A DNA stretch of 64,000 bases from Dryomyza anilis (taxonomy: Eukaryota; Arthropoda; Insecta; Diptera; Dryomyzidae). Positions within the stretch are counted from its first letter, which is position 1; every line of letters begins with the position of its first letter. The stretch spans positions 104,056,464 to 104,120,463 of the forward strand of contig OX638131.1 in NCBI GenBank assembly GCA_951804985.1. The letters are read 5' to 3'. Positions 45,401 through 52,544 of this stretch are shown piece after piece. A model generated the notes under the pieces. That model did not search any database and was not told where the DNA came from. It saw only the letters and a list, made by a program, of their open reading frames with translations. Made by a program: the position numbers and the translations under genes.

Positions 45401-45868
45401 AAAATTACTACAAATCACTAAATATCAACCCTGAATCTGAAACTCTTTAACGCTCTCGCGAATTGATCGCTCTCTCACCTGCACAGGTGCAACTGTGACG
45501 GAATGTTTATTCATGTTTTTCTCTGTAGCTGTTGTTGCTGTTATTGCTGTTGTTACTGGCTCTTGTAATAGTATGGGTAAAAACTTGTTTGCTGTTGCTG
45601 CCGCCGCATTGTCGTCGCCGCCGCTACCGCCACTACTGTTGTTGTTTTCGCTTAAAGCGCCAACGTTGCCTTCGTTGACTTCGTCATCAAATTTAACCCA
45701 ATTTTTCTTAACTGTTTTTGGCTCAGGAGCAAAAACATCGCCGCCGCTGCTGGCAGAGAGACTCGGCACAAAGTCGTCCGTCACATCCTGCAGTGGATGC
45801 GTAGCAGCGACGATGGTACTGCCGCTGCTGGACGCGGCCGTGGCGCCCGTTGATGTGCTGCCCTCCAT
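30232..45868 (-). CDS. TMEM268: TMEM268-like two-pass membrane protein gene, whole locus
   Basis: Joined minus-strand exons 45868-45479, 36940-36547, 36454-36339 and 35329-34808, then either 33890-33660 or 30453-30232, give about 550 or 547 residues without a frame break. All junctions have GT donors and AG acceptors. Family evidence: NGDVIVTL (human NGQVLTVL), then EEY...YRFTVYN before two membrane segments (about 329-349 and 352-375), LMRHKILLVL (human LLRHRVLLGV), CFLYFDSTQCVSFL (human WFVYFDLENCVQFL) and a terminal CPCQ motif. TMEM268 of mammals has been linked to integrin beta-4 stability; whether that holds in flies is unknown. The 260-residue N-terminal extension with poly-Gln/His is not in the human protein. 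The first intron is 8.5 kb and full of repeats. Confidence 0.85.
30454..31677. other. Intronic or intergenic DNA between the two last exons, part 1
   Basis: AT-rich, with a GTGTGTGTGTGT microsatellite at about 30615 and some GTTGTTGTT words. No exon was recognised. Scattered TTTAGTACTAAA words from about 31280 onward announce the satellite at 31935. Confidence 0.5.
31678..31928. mobile_element. MITE with TATCGTCGTTGTAGA ends, copy B
   Basis: Left end TATCGTCTTTGTAGAACG and right end GGTTCTACAACGACGATA. The interior matches copy A (25928-26188) along its length, for example AAATGCCAAATATTCATTTA. It lies in the spacer between the two alternative last exons. Confidence 0.8.
31935..33250. repeat. 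14-bp tandem satellite, TTTAGTACTAAAAA
   Basis: The core repeats TTTAGT ACTAAA AA, again a perfect 12-bp palindrome plus spacer, best preserved at 32280-32420 and 32820-32900, more decayed elsewhere. It is related to the 17-bp array at 28490-29860, and the two bracket the distal last exon. Confidence 0.85.
33618..33623 (-). promoter_or_regulatory. Possible polyadenylation signal for the proximal last exon
   Basis: AATAAA on the minus strand, about 37 bases after the TAA of exon 5a. The spacing is short but plausible. Background frequency of this hexamer is high here. Confidence 0.35.
33660..33890 (-). CDS. TMEM268: Proximal last coding exon of the TMEM268-like gene
   Basis: After the acceptor CACCAAACAG the exon reads in phase 0 for 76 residues to TAA (33660-33662). 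It carries QEIFLSYLQRWGKDFLRRR, then SSICPCQY (CPCQY at about residues 518-522 of the product) and a cysteine-rich end with KQCCG. Human TMEM268 has PCPCQ followed by GTGCC in the same place, so this exon is the better match to the ancestral C-terminus. No donor follows the CPCQY part, which supports a terminal exon. The paralogous exon is 30232-30453. Confidence 0.85.
   Translation of the reverse strand, partial: VVAQEIFLSYLQRWGKDFLRRRLDWTVQEAGVHETPRHLQSSICPCQYEEEVLRNKIKMHMQRKQCCGINCLGCWL
33891..34807. other. Intron 4 of the TMEM268-like gene (to the proximal last exon)
   Basis: A 917-bp intron with donor CAG/GTGAGAT and acceptor CCAAACAG. It is AT-rich. The frame at 33895-34077 on + has no support. 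No repeat array was recognised. Confidence 0.6.
34808..35329 (-). CDS. TMEM268: TMEM268-like exon 4: membrane core
   Basis: A 522-bp, phase 0/0 exon giving residues 301-474. It starts LTVEEYVNAME after the TTTTCAG acceptor and ends RLSRKQ before GTGAGAT. It holds the family's hallmark block: YRFTVYN, a basic residue, two hydrophobic segments of about 21 and 24 residues separated by a Gly-Leu-Gln-Gly turn, then a positively charged stretch (KLRLARGLEK), LMRHKILLVL and LCFLYFDSTQCVSFLNEF. The short loop implies a hairpin in the membrane with both termini on the same side, probably cytosolic. A Met at 35302 could look like a start but is internal. Confidence 0.88.
35330..36338. other. Intron 3 with three CTGTTACGTTACA motifs
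   Basis: A 1009-bp intron. CTGTTACGTTACA occurs at about 35477, 35651 and 35808, all on +, in a stretch of otherwise decayed AT-rich DNA (about 35370-35830). This may be a transposon fragment with repeated subterminal motifs. The rest is featureless. Confidence 0.5.
36339..36454 (-). CDS. TMEM268: TMEM268-like exon 3
   Basis: 116 bp from acceptor CCCGTAG to donor ACC/GTGAGTAG. It enters in phase 1 (the codon GCT is split G/CT) and leaves in phase 0. Residues 262-300: ANGDVIVTLLPAN, then a Trp/Pro-rich stretch (KWPWITP) and PEELMAQGLT. The NG-V-VTL start matches the conserved NGQVLTVL region of TMEM268. Confidence 0.85.
36547..36940 (-). CDS. TMEM268: TMEM268-like exon 2: low-complexity region
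   Basis: 394 bp from acceptor TTTTTGCAG (phase 0) to donor TTTTG/GTAAGTG (phase 1). Residues 131-261. It carries Ser/Ala/Thr-rich sequence, a Gln/His tract broken only by Tyr, Pro and Lys (about 45 residues long), an Asn/His run and the start of the conserved domain at MRTIELSTGRIREGF. It is likely disordered, and repeat length probably varies between individuals. Antisense frames over the CAG/CAA repeats are artefacts. Confidence 0.85.
36941..37499. other. Intron 1, 3' portion
   Basis: AT-rich intronic sequence next to the exon 2 acceptor. Nothing was recognised. Confidence 0.5.
37500..38560. repeat. Decayed part of the TTCGTAAATATACGAA satellite
   Basis: Scattered words such as TACGAATTTTTCGTAAAA and CGTAAAAATACG show an old, diverged version of the satellite that is nearly perfect at 39960-41120. 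It lies in intron 1. Confidence 0.7.
38561..39607. other. Intron 1 DNA, no feature recognised
   Basis: AT-rich, with occasional TTCGTAA words from the neighbouring satellite. The frames at 38726-38950 lack any coding sign. Confidence 0.4.
39608..39950. mobile_element. AAGGGTTTTTCAA fold-back element, long palindromic copy
   Basis: The left arm (39611-39737: AACAGGGACGC, GCCATATTTCTTGCCGCTC, CAGTAAGGTTTGCCATTTC) is repeated inverted in the right arm (39785-39907), with about 47 bp between. A second terminal motif (TTGTAGCTCTCTTATTGAAA) follows, as in the 17.2 kb fragment. Each arm is about 125 bp with few mismatches, so the transcript of intron 1 could form a long hairpin. No coding capacity. 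Confidence 0.7.
39960..41120. repeat. 19-bp tandem satellite, ATTCGTAAATATACGAATT monomer
   Basis: About sixty near-identical units of ATTCGTA AATA TACGAAT T: a 7-bp arm, 4-base loop, complementary 7-bp arm and one spacer base. Variants are few (TTTGTAAATA and single changes), so the array is young or homogenised. An older halo of the same words lies at 37500-38560. It lies inside intron 1 of the TMEM268-like gene. Confidence 0.95.
41121..42845. other. Intron 1 DNA
   Basis: AT-rich. At about 41836-41980 TATATCGTACTTTTTCGATG and ACGACGATAC may be the ends of a further MITE related to the TATCGTCG group. At 42160-42360 there is a pyrimidine-rich, GC-richer patch. No exon was recognised. Confidence 0.4.
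42846..43855. mobile_element. Non-autonomous TIR element with CCCAAGTAACCAC ends
   Basis: The left end CCCAAGTAACCAC and right end GTGGTTACTTGGG are perfect inverted complements, with AT just outside both. Further in, ATTGCCACAAA/GGCAATTATGTGG-type words extend the resemblance. A block of about 95 bp is tandemly repeated inside (GGTGGCCAAGAACATGTATGG at 42970 and its variant at 43065). It is about 1 kb with no transposase frame. Confidence 0.65.
43970..44185. mobile_element. MITE with CTGGGTG end, copy B
   Basis: Nearly identical to 27522-27740 through AATTGGTCAATAG, AATGGCAATGTCATGGTATT and ATTTTTTTCTGGGTG. The left end is degraded. Its right end abuts the SINE fragment that follows. Confidence 0.75.
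44186..44304 (+). mobile_element. SINE 3' fragment
   Basis: Matches window positions 1-118 with few changes (CCACCACTTTGAGTACA, CAGCTCAAAGTGGTGAGAGAG, TTCTTATAGAACTGTAG) and ends in an (ATT)-rich tail. It has no tRNA head: 5'-truncated, as is usual for reverse-transcribed copies. Confidence 0.7.
44305..45478. other. Intron 1 DNA next to exon 1, with transposon fragments
   Basis: The stretch at about 44335-44410 (ATAGCCACAAAAGACAAAAC, GCCAAAAGGGCGAATCT) is a fragment of the TATATCGTCACT element. The stretch at about 45180-45275 (TTTCTACTCTAATAGG, TTTTTACTAGGGGG) resembles a decayed end of the CCCTAGTAG element. No exon was recognised. Confidence 0.45.
45479..45868 (-). CDS. TMEM268: TMEM268-like exon 1: start codon and disordered N-terminus
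   Basis: 390 bp, 130 residues, from ATG at 45868 (context CATCATGG, A at -3 and G at +4) to the donor CAG/GTGAGAG. The sequence is Ser/Thr/Ala/Gly-rich, with one more ordered stretch, KTVKKNWVKFDDEVNEG, and it ends VTVAPVQ. Reading past the donor would add 17 residues to a stop, so splicing is expected here. It joins exon 2 in phase 0. Linkage to exon 2 over an 8.5 kb intron is inferred from phase, donor quality and composition, not from transcripts. Confidence 0.7.
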
Positions 45869-46750
45869 GATGAGCGCTGCTGCTGCTTCTGAGTTGGCAG
45901 AACGTGCTTCGAATTAATGATGGGGTTTCGATTATTCCGATGGACGTTCTTTTCAATGAAATTTATTTTTAGAAGTTATTTTTCACACTTGTTGGCTTTT
46001 GATTTTGTTTGATTTTTTACTGGTTATTTTTTTTTTCACTTTTACAAATTTGACTTAAATACCGATGCTTTTCACTGCTGCATAGCGATTACATAAGCCA
46101 CACTTTTAGCCAGTTTAGGTTTTATATGTATACTTTTTGTGTATTAATTTTTTGCTCTACAAGCGCCTGACGCAGCTCAGCTTTTGTTTTAGCCTGAAGA
46201 GTTGAACCGCAACTAAAAACGTTAAGTCACACCCAGTCCACATACAGCGCAGCGCACACCGAGTGTTGGTATTTATTTTGTATATTTTATTTTTAGGTTC
46301 TGCTCTGTTGTTGTTGTAATTATTGTTGGGTTTTTTTTTTTTTTTGGTACCTAAAAGATAAGTGAGCTCAACTTAATGCGCTCCATACCTTTTGTTTAAA
46401 CAACACACTCTCTTTCTTTTATAGTATTACTCTCTCTTGCTCTCAGCCAGGTTTCGAACCTTTTTTTTTTGACAGCTCCCAATAATATTCAAATCTGTTT
46501 GAGCCGCGTCACAGCTGTTGACGGCTGCACGTCTGCCAACGCACTGCATGCTCTCTACCTTACCCCACCTCACGTTACCCAAAGTCGCAATCTAGACTTT
46601 TCACTATACACAGTATACACTCTTCTCTTCACTTCGCTCACTCTGTATTCCCCAACTAAGTCCCAATGTAAGTGGCCATCTGCACCTTTTTGAGCCGCTC
46701 ACTGTTTGCTCTCTTTCTCGCATGCTCTCTGTATTGTGTTTTTAGCGCTC
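45869..46750 (-). promoter_or_regulatory. TMEM268: 5' UTR and probable promoter region of the TMEM268-like gene
   Basis: Upstream of the start codon the DNA is GC-richer than its surroundings. Between about 46400 and 46740 there are many CTCTC words (GAGAG on the minus strand), the binding core of GAGA factor at fly promoters. No certain TATA box or initiator could be fixed. The region also opens chance frames (46469-46693). The call rests on position and composition. Confidence 0.4.
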
Positions 46751-47798
46751 TTTTCTTTGTTTTACTAAATATTTACCTTTATTTTTTATGTCATGTTCAC
46801 TTTTCTATTTTTATCTAATAAGTTCTACCATTTTTGCTGATATTCGTTGAGAGCAAAGCATAAAAGATAAAAAACAATTACTATCTTTTGTTCATAAAAT
46901 ACTAGAGAAGCCAATAGACATAGTACTTAATGTGGTAGCACTTTGTAAATTATTATTTTCTTTAATGGCGCTGAATGAGTTATTTGCCATTCAAACAAAA
47001 TTAGTTATCTTTTTTAAATTACACTTGAAGAAATACAATGATTGTTAGTATATTGTTAGAGATAAGCATTTTTTGTAATTGTTGCAAACGTATAACGTAA
47101 TTGTAGTAAATATGTTGAGAGAGAAACCGCGTGTTCTCAATCATATGATATTATTCTATGGATTTTTATCATTAAACTGATTGAAAATAGAGTGTTTAGT
47201 AATTGCTTGATTATAGTAAAAATTAACTTATTAATATTTATCTTGATATAGTTCTGGATATCATCAATAGTCACATTTATTTATATTTGTCACAAATATA
47301 AGCTATTTTAATCATAAAATTCAATCATACTGTAAGTTTAGATATTCTTGTACGAATGACATATTCAGTTATAACATAGAGTTATAATATATTATTATCT
47401 ATTATGATAATCATATATGATCACAAAAATATAATATGATTACAGCATTTAACATGTCTTGCCATAATAATATTTAAATTAGATTTCTTTTAAGTGTATA
47501 CCTTATTAGAAGTTTACCATAAGTTGAACATGATCAGGACCAGATAATATTGACCAAGAACTACTATTCTCGTATTATTAAGCTTGCTAGTGAACAATAC
47601 CTATTGTATAGGACTTACTTAGTACGTCGGGTTGTGGAAAGGGAACAAAAATACAATGATTAGTTTTCTATATTGGTCCTACAAAAATTCCTATAAGGCT
47701 AGCACAAAACTTAATCAGCACAATCATGAATCTGGAGAGAATTTGCGTTTTTTCTGAATAAACTAACTTTCGGGGGGAATAATCATCCAAATGTAAAA
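46751..47798. other. AT-rich intergenic DNA, no feature seen
   Basis: No repeat family or frame was recognised before the SINE target-site duplication. Confidence 0.5.
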
Positions 47799-47814
47799 TC
47801 TGCTGAATTGGAAT

Positions 47815-48087
47815 AAATAATTATAATAGTTTGGCTCTACCATTTTGAGCTGTGCGTGTTATATTTGTACTCAAAGTGGTGGGACCTACAGTTTATTGCA
47901 GAATCCGAACGGCGGGTGAGAGTTTTTCATAGGCAATGTTTTACTCTCGTAGGTTTGCCATTTACTGCCGAGTGGTAGCGCGGTATAGACAAATTATTCT
48001 ATGAAAAGATGTTGTTAACCCCAGTCCAGGCTTGAACCGGGCACCTTTCGGCTCGCAGTCCAACGCACTAACCACAGAGCTACCGCG
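47815..48087 (-). mobile_element. tRNA-derived SINE with target-site duplication
   Basis: On the minus strand it starts CGCGGTAGCTCTGTGGTTAG, a tRNA-like head with an A box (TAGCTCTGTGG, 48072-48082) and a B box (GGTTCAAGCCT, 48028-48038) for RNA polymerase III. A unique body follows, then the 3' module also seen at 1-118 and 44186-44304, and an A/T-rich tail. A direct repeat, TCTGCTGAATTGGAAT (47799-47814) and TCTACTGAATTGGAAT (48088-48103), flanks it with one mismatch, proving retrotransposition. About 35 bp of the 3' module (GAGAGAGCTC to TTCTTATAGAACTG) is deleted in this copy. Confidence 0.88.
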
Positions 48088-48103
48088 TCTACTGAATTGG
48101 AAT

Positions 48104-48944
48104 TCCCCTGATTCAAATTGGAATGCCAACAATCGAATGAACGTATTTTTATTTATTTTGCTAAAGGAAGATGTATGTATGGCGTTGTTTCTGTTGATAT
48201 ATTTGGCACGATATCAGTTCATGTATTATCGATTAATTTATTTGAGGTATCTCCAAGTGTTAAGGTTGCATTTGTTGAGAGTATGATTGTTGCTAAATGT
48301 ACCACTTATGCTTATGATTAATTCACGTCTTCGACTTTCCACCTTCACTTTGGTTATCCGTTCATACACTCAGAAATCGACAGGAATAATTATATATTTC
48401 TGGATCAGTGTAACCTCTTGAAACAAAATAACGATATTTAACTTACATCATAGCTTATGTCAGATTTGACCGCTACTTAATTCTACGAAATATTTTAAAA
48501 AATCTATATACTTTAAAACCTTAAATTCCTGTAGACAAACTGAAATTAAACAATTTTGTCTCACGATTCTTTATTTGTACCCCAAATGACCTTTCTATTG
48601 CCAAAATGATCTCACCATCTGAATCGCTGACCGCAGATTCACAATCTACCATTTCTTGGCGACCTCCGATGCCTAAAAATTTTCTAGAATAACCTCGATA
48701 AAAAGTTCGATCTCGTTGCTGTAACGATTCTAATTTTTAAATTTTTTAGTACATTTAAATTTTTTCAAAAACTACGACATTTGAATCAGGAACCGTAAAG
48801 AGCCGAAATCGGATACGAAACAGCTCCGAGACGTTTCAATTTTTGGAACCGGAATCGAAATTTTCAGTAATAAAATGTGTGGAACAGGAACCCATATAGT
48901 GGAACCGCTATTTTAAAAATATTGGAACCATAACCGGAACCGAT
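48104..48944. other. Intergenic DNA with a dispersed repeat
   Basis: The block 48660-48790 matches 13620-13800 (GTTCGATCTCGTTGCT, then TTTTTAAA and AGTACATTTAAATT). GGAACCG/CGAAATCGG words begin at about 48790. No gene was seen. Confidence 0.45.
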
Positions 48945-49104
48945 ATTTTAGTCCCTGTCAGGGACCGCAATGATCCGGATCGGAACCGTTTTGAAACTGA
49001 AATCAGTATCGATTTTCCAAAGGATTTTAGTCACTGTCAGGGACCGCAATGATCCGGATCGGAACCGTTTTGGAACCGAAATCGGAACCAATTTTTCAAA
49101 GGAT
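48945..49104. repeat. Two 79-bp tandem copies
   Basis: The block containing CTGTCAGGGACCGCAATGAT and CCGGATCGGAACCGTTTTG is repeated with a period of about 79 bp. Few differences separate the copies. Confidence 0.8.
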
Positions 49105-49364
49105 TTAAGTCTTTGATTTAAATATTTATCGCATCGATATCAAAATATTTTATTTACTTTTAAAAAATAATATTTTTTTCGAAAATATTTATTTTACAAT
49201 TTTTTTTTCACAAACACAAAATTTTTTTTTTGACAATTTTTATTTTCGAAACCTTTTTTTTTTTTTTGCAAAGAATTTTTTTTTTCAGATGTACATTTCA
49301 TTCGAAAAAAAATGTTTTTCTTTTTTATATATATAAAACTCTTGGTCCGTCTGTCAGTCTGTCG

Positions 49365-49402
<38 letters not shown>

Positions 49403-49639
49403 TTGTTCCAGCATCACGTCTAAACCACTGAACTGATTTAACTGAAATTTTGTAACAGGATACTATGGAGTCCGGAGGGTGTCATAGGCTATATATGGGC
49501 GCGATTGGAGAAAGGGGCGTGGTACCTCCCATACAACCTAAACATTCCAAACGACATAACTCAGCACATACACAAGCTAAAAAGATAAAACAAAAAATTC
49601 AAATACAAAAAAATATACAAAAGCAACCACACATTAAAA

Positions 49640-49865
49640 CTCACCACAATGAAACTCACCACACTAAAATTTACTACACTAAAATTCACCACACTAAAAC
49701 TAATCACACTAAAACTCACCACACTAAAACTCACCACACTTAAACTCACCACACTAAAATTCACCACACTAAAACTCACCACACTAAAACTCACCACACC
49801 AAAATTCACCTCACTTAAACTCACCATACTGAAACTCACTACATTAAAACTCACCACACTAAAAT
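49640..49865. repeat. 15-bp minisatellite CACTAAAACTCACCA
   Basis: About fifteen units of CACTAAAACTCACCA with small changes. Because the period is a multiple of three, frames stay open on both strands and give pentapeptide-like products; these are not genes. Confidence 0.9.
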
Positions 49866-49877
49866 TTCTACAGTGAA

Positions 49878-50045
49878 AAACTCTACTGGGAAGAATTCTA
49901 CGGGAAAGAATTCTACCGGGAACAATGGTACCGGAATGAGTTCTACGGGAAGATTTCTACGGGAAAGCGTTCTATGTGTAAGAATTTAACATGGAAGATT
50001 TCTACTGGGAAGAAATCTAGGGCAAAATATTCTACGGGGAAGCGC
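49878..50045. repeat. Decayed minisatellite around GGGAAGAATTCTAC
   Basis: About ten loosely conserved units of a roughly 14-bp word GGGAAGAATTCTAC. It follows directly on the 15-bp minisatellite within the Helitron-like element. Confidence 0.7.
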
Positions 50046-50429
50046 AGTCTGAGAAAGAATTGTCTTTGAGAATAGTTTTTTTTGGCGGAGAATTATTATT
50101 TGGTTATTACATTTATAAAACCCATAAAAACATCCACAACGAAGCACGGGCTCCTGTGGCACGGACCCCGAAGCACGGGCCCTCGCTCTATATCTTTGAA
50201 TTCACAAAATCTTGGCACGAGTGGTGCACGGGTCCAGCTAGTTTTATAAATAAAAGAAGCAGTAAATAACAATTAAATAACACAAACCTTACATGAATTA
50301 TAGGTAAATTAATATCTAAATGGAGACACGTTTTTGTTAAAGGCCATCATAATGAAAAATTCATTTCATTAAATTTTAATTCAATGAATGATATTTCCAT
50401 ATGATGCAGCTGATAATTGATGAAAAAAT

Positions 50430-50608
50430 TCAGTTTATTGCCGAATCCGAACGGCGGGTGAGAGTTTTTCATAGGCAATGTTTTACTCTCGTAGGTTTGG
50501 CATTAACTGCCGAGAGATAGCGCGTTATAGAAAAATGTTTCTATGAAAAGAAGTTGTTGGCCCCAGTCCAGGCTTGAACCAAAGACCTTTCGGCTCACAG
50601 TCCAACGT
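50430..50608 (-). mobile_element. Partial tRNA-derived SINE, second copy
   Basis: Matches 47890-48066 (GCCGAATCCGAACGGCGGG, TTTTACTCTCGTAGGTTTGG, CCAGTCCAGGCTTGAACC). The B box is kept but the A-box end is lost at about 50608, and the 3' module is missing after CAGTTTATTG. It is a truncated, older copy. Confidence 0.8.
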
Positions 50609-52158
50609 ATATCGACTAAAACTACAATAATTCTTACTAATATCACTACGTCAAGTAATAAAAAATATCTACCGTCCTTACTGGATTTTGTTTGAAACCG
50701 TAGACCGATGGTAGAGCAAAAGGAGCCTTATTTATAAAGTAGTTGTTGTTAACAAAAAAAAAATTAATGTAATATTTAATTGTCAATATATGGATAAACT
50801 AATACTTATATATTAACGTATTCAAATTCATCGAATAAATTCAATCGCATATTTTGGAGGGAATGTGGAATGAAATTCCTAATTTTTTCACATTTCCGAT
50901 TGCTAGTTTTTCTGCGAACAAGTTTCGAAATCATTGACGATAATTTTCGTATTGTCTCGAAAAATTTATTCTTTGAAATTCGCATTATTAAGGAAGAGAT
51001 GATAATTTTCAGAAAAGATAAAACTGCAATAATAAGTTCGATATCGTGTCCCTATTACAAATTATACCAAATGGTGTACAATAGTAAATGGTGGACATGT
51101 TACATTATTGTAATCGTTTATATTTTATTCTTTATATTGAGAAATTACACTTCTTAATGAACAAGAAACATTATTCTACTTTGATGGAACTTAACATTTG
51201 ATATTTCAGCTGCGCAACTAAATCTACTTCAGTTTAAGAAGTTATTTTATATTTTTATATATTTTATTTGTTTAGTTCAATGTCTGAACATATTAAGAAA
51301 TTTCGGTTCTTCAATTTTATGTCATGCCAATGGCCTCATTTGAATTCGTTGATTACATGCAAAACATAGACATGAAAGACGCGGCTGTGTGCCACATACA
51401 AGAAATTCTTTTGAATTGAGGCTCATTACAGCCAGTTCATTTTTTCTCCTACGAAGAAATGCAATTTAAAATCAATTTGAGCGAAAATTCGACGGAACAA
51501 AAAGAATCCCAAGAGTAACCAAAGAAAAAACTTAAATAACCTCAGGGTTGCAACACAGAATCAATTGAGTGCGATAAACTACAACAAAAAAAGAGATAGT
51601 GTGGGAGAATGAAAAGATTAAAGTGTGAGAATACTATAAGTTTTTTTTTTGCAAATCAATAGGGAGCCATAACTCGCGAAAAAACGAAGAACACGTGGGT
51701 AGTATGTGGGAGAAAAGTAAGCCTGAGAAATGGTCTAAACTTGGTGGAAATGTGGGTGCTGCATAGAAGACGATTTTTTTTAAATAAGTGGCATGAAAAG
51801 TTGTAAAGGAGAAGAGAATTTTTTGCTTCAACGCTTTCAAGGCAGCCAATCATTTGGCCCCGACTTTCCCGCGGCCTATAGTCACTTCTAATATGCTGCA
51901 GCAGAGATTCTGCTGTATTTTTTTTTTGGAAATATTTTTGGCAGCCAATAGACTTTGGCCAAGCAAACATTTACTTGGCCACATTTATGCATGTTGCCAC
52001 AAAAATGTGAAAAATTCTCAAAAAAAACTGTAAAAAATATAAATAAGAGCAAGATGTAGAGACCAACATAAAACCGCAGCAACTGTCCAAAATAATCGTG
52101 CATCTCATCGTTTTTTTTCGGTTTTTTTTTATTTCTTTTTTATTTTGGGCTATGAATT
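50609..52158. other. Intergenic DNA, no gene recognised
   Basis: The 95-codon frame at 50870-51157 has biased AT codons and no family resemblance. The stretch at 51650-52100 is GC-richer with GGCAGCCAAT/TTGGCC words repeated twice. Nothing can be assigned. Confidence 0.4.
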
Positions 52159-52305
52159 ATGAAGGATATCATTAAAATATTGGCAACGAGCCAAAATGCA
52201 GTGATGACCATATTCATGGCAATGTTTGTTGCTGTCGGAACTTTGCTGGTTGAGCAGCCATATTTTTGTGGGTCGCTGCTATCTTTGGCGCAAAGCATGT
52301 TATGA
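52159..52305 (+). CDS. Candidate small ORF, 48 residues with one hydrophobic helix
   Basis: ATG at 52159 to TGA at 52303-52305. The peptide starts MKDIIKILATSQNAV, has a hydrophobic middle (TIFMAMFVAVGTLLV) and ends SLAQSML. Composition is more coding-like than the neighbourhood and ends just before a satellite array. There is no homology that I can name and no sign of splicing. It may well be chance. Confidence 0.15.
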   Translation: MKDIIKILATSQNAVMTIFMAMFVAVGTLLVEQPYFCGSLLSLAQSML

Positions 52306-52544
52306 ACTTAAGTTTTAAGTGAAAAATAAAATGTTTTTTTTTTGGTTTCCAATTTTTTTCTTTGCATTTATTTTATTTTGCCTAGATTGTGGCAATAATA
52401 TGCAGGATATGCGCCGATTGCATGTTGGTAATTGTGATTTAGGGCGTGTGTACATTCGTTTTGTTTTGACGAGAGATTTATTGGATTTAACACCCAACTT
52501 TTTTTTTTTTGATTTATAAGTGGAAACTCAATGTTTTTACTGAA

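Larger units (their letters stand above)
49326..50241 (+). mobile_element. Helitron-like non-autonomous element
   Basis: The 5' part reads TATATATATAAAACTCTTGG, then a (TCTG)n microsatellite (49350-49400) and GCATCACGTCTAAACCACTG. The 3' part is GCACGGGTCCAGCTAG followed by T, so it ends CTAG next to T as Helitrons do. A similar plan (TATAAAA, tetranucleotide repeat, ...CTAGT) is known for short insect Helitrons. The 5' end is not exactly placed and the 3' hairpin is weak, so the class is an inference. Inside are two minisatellites, 49640-49865 and 49878-50045. Confidence 0.5.

Noticed and set aside
45495..45917. 140-codon plus-strand frame opposite exon 1
   Set aside because: It is the antisense of a GCC/GCT- and Ser-rich coding exon; the minus frame has a good start context, a donor and a fitting next exon.
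49465..49876. Repetitive proteins on both strands (VVSFS- and TTLKL-type repeats)
   Set aside because: They come from a 15-bp minisatellite whose period keeps all frames open; no start context, conservation or composition supports translation.
50870..51157. 95-codon frame as a hydrophobic protein gene
   Set aside because: AT-driven Ile/Phe/Tyr-rich composition, no family motif, and no splice or conservation evidence.
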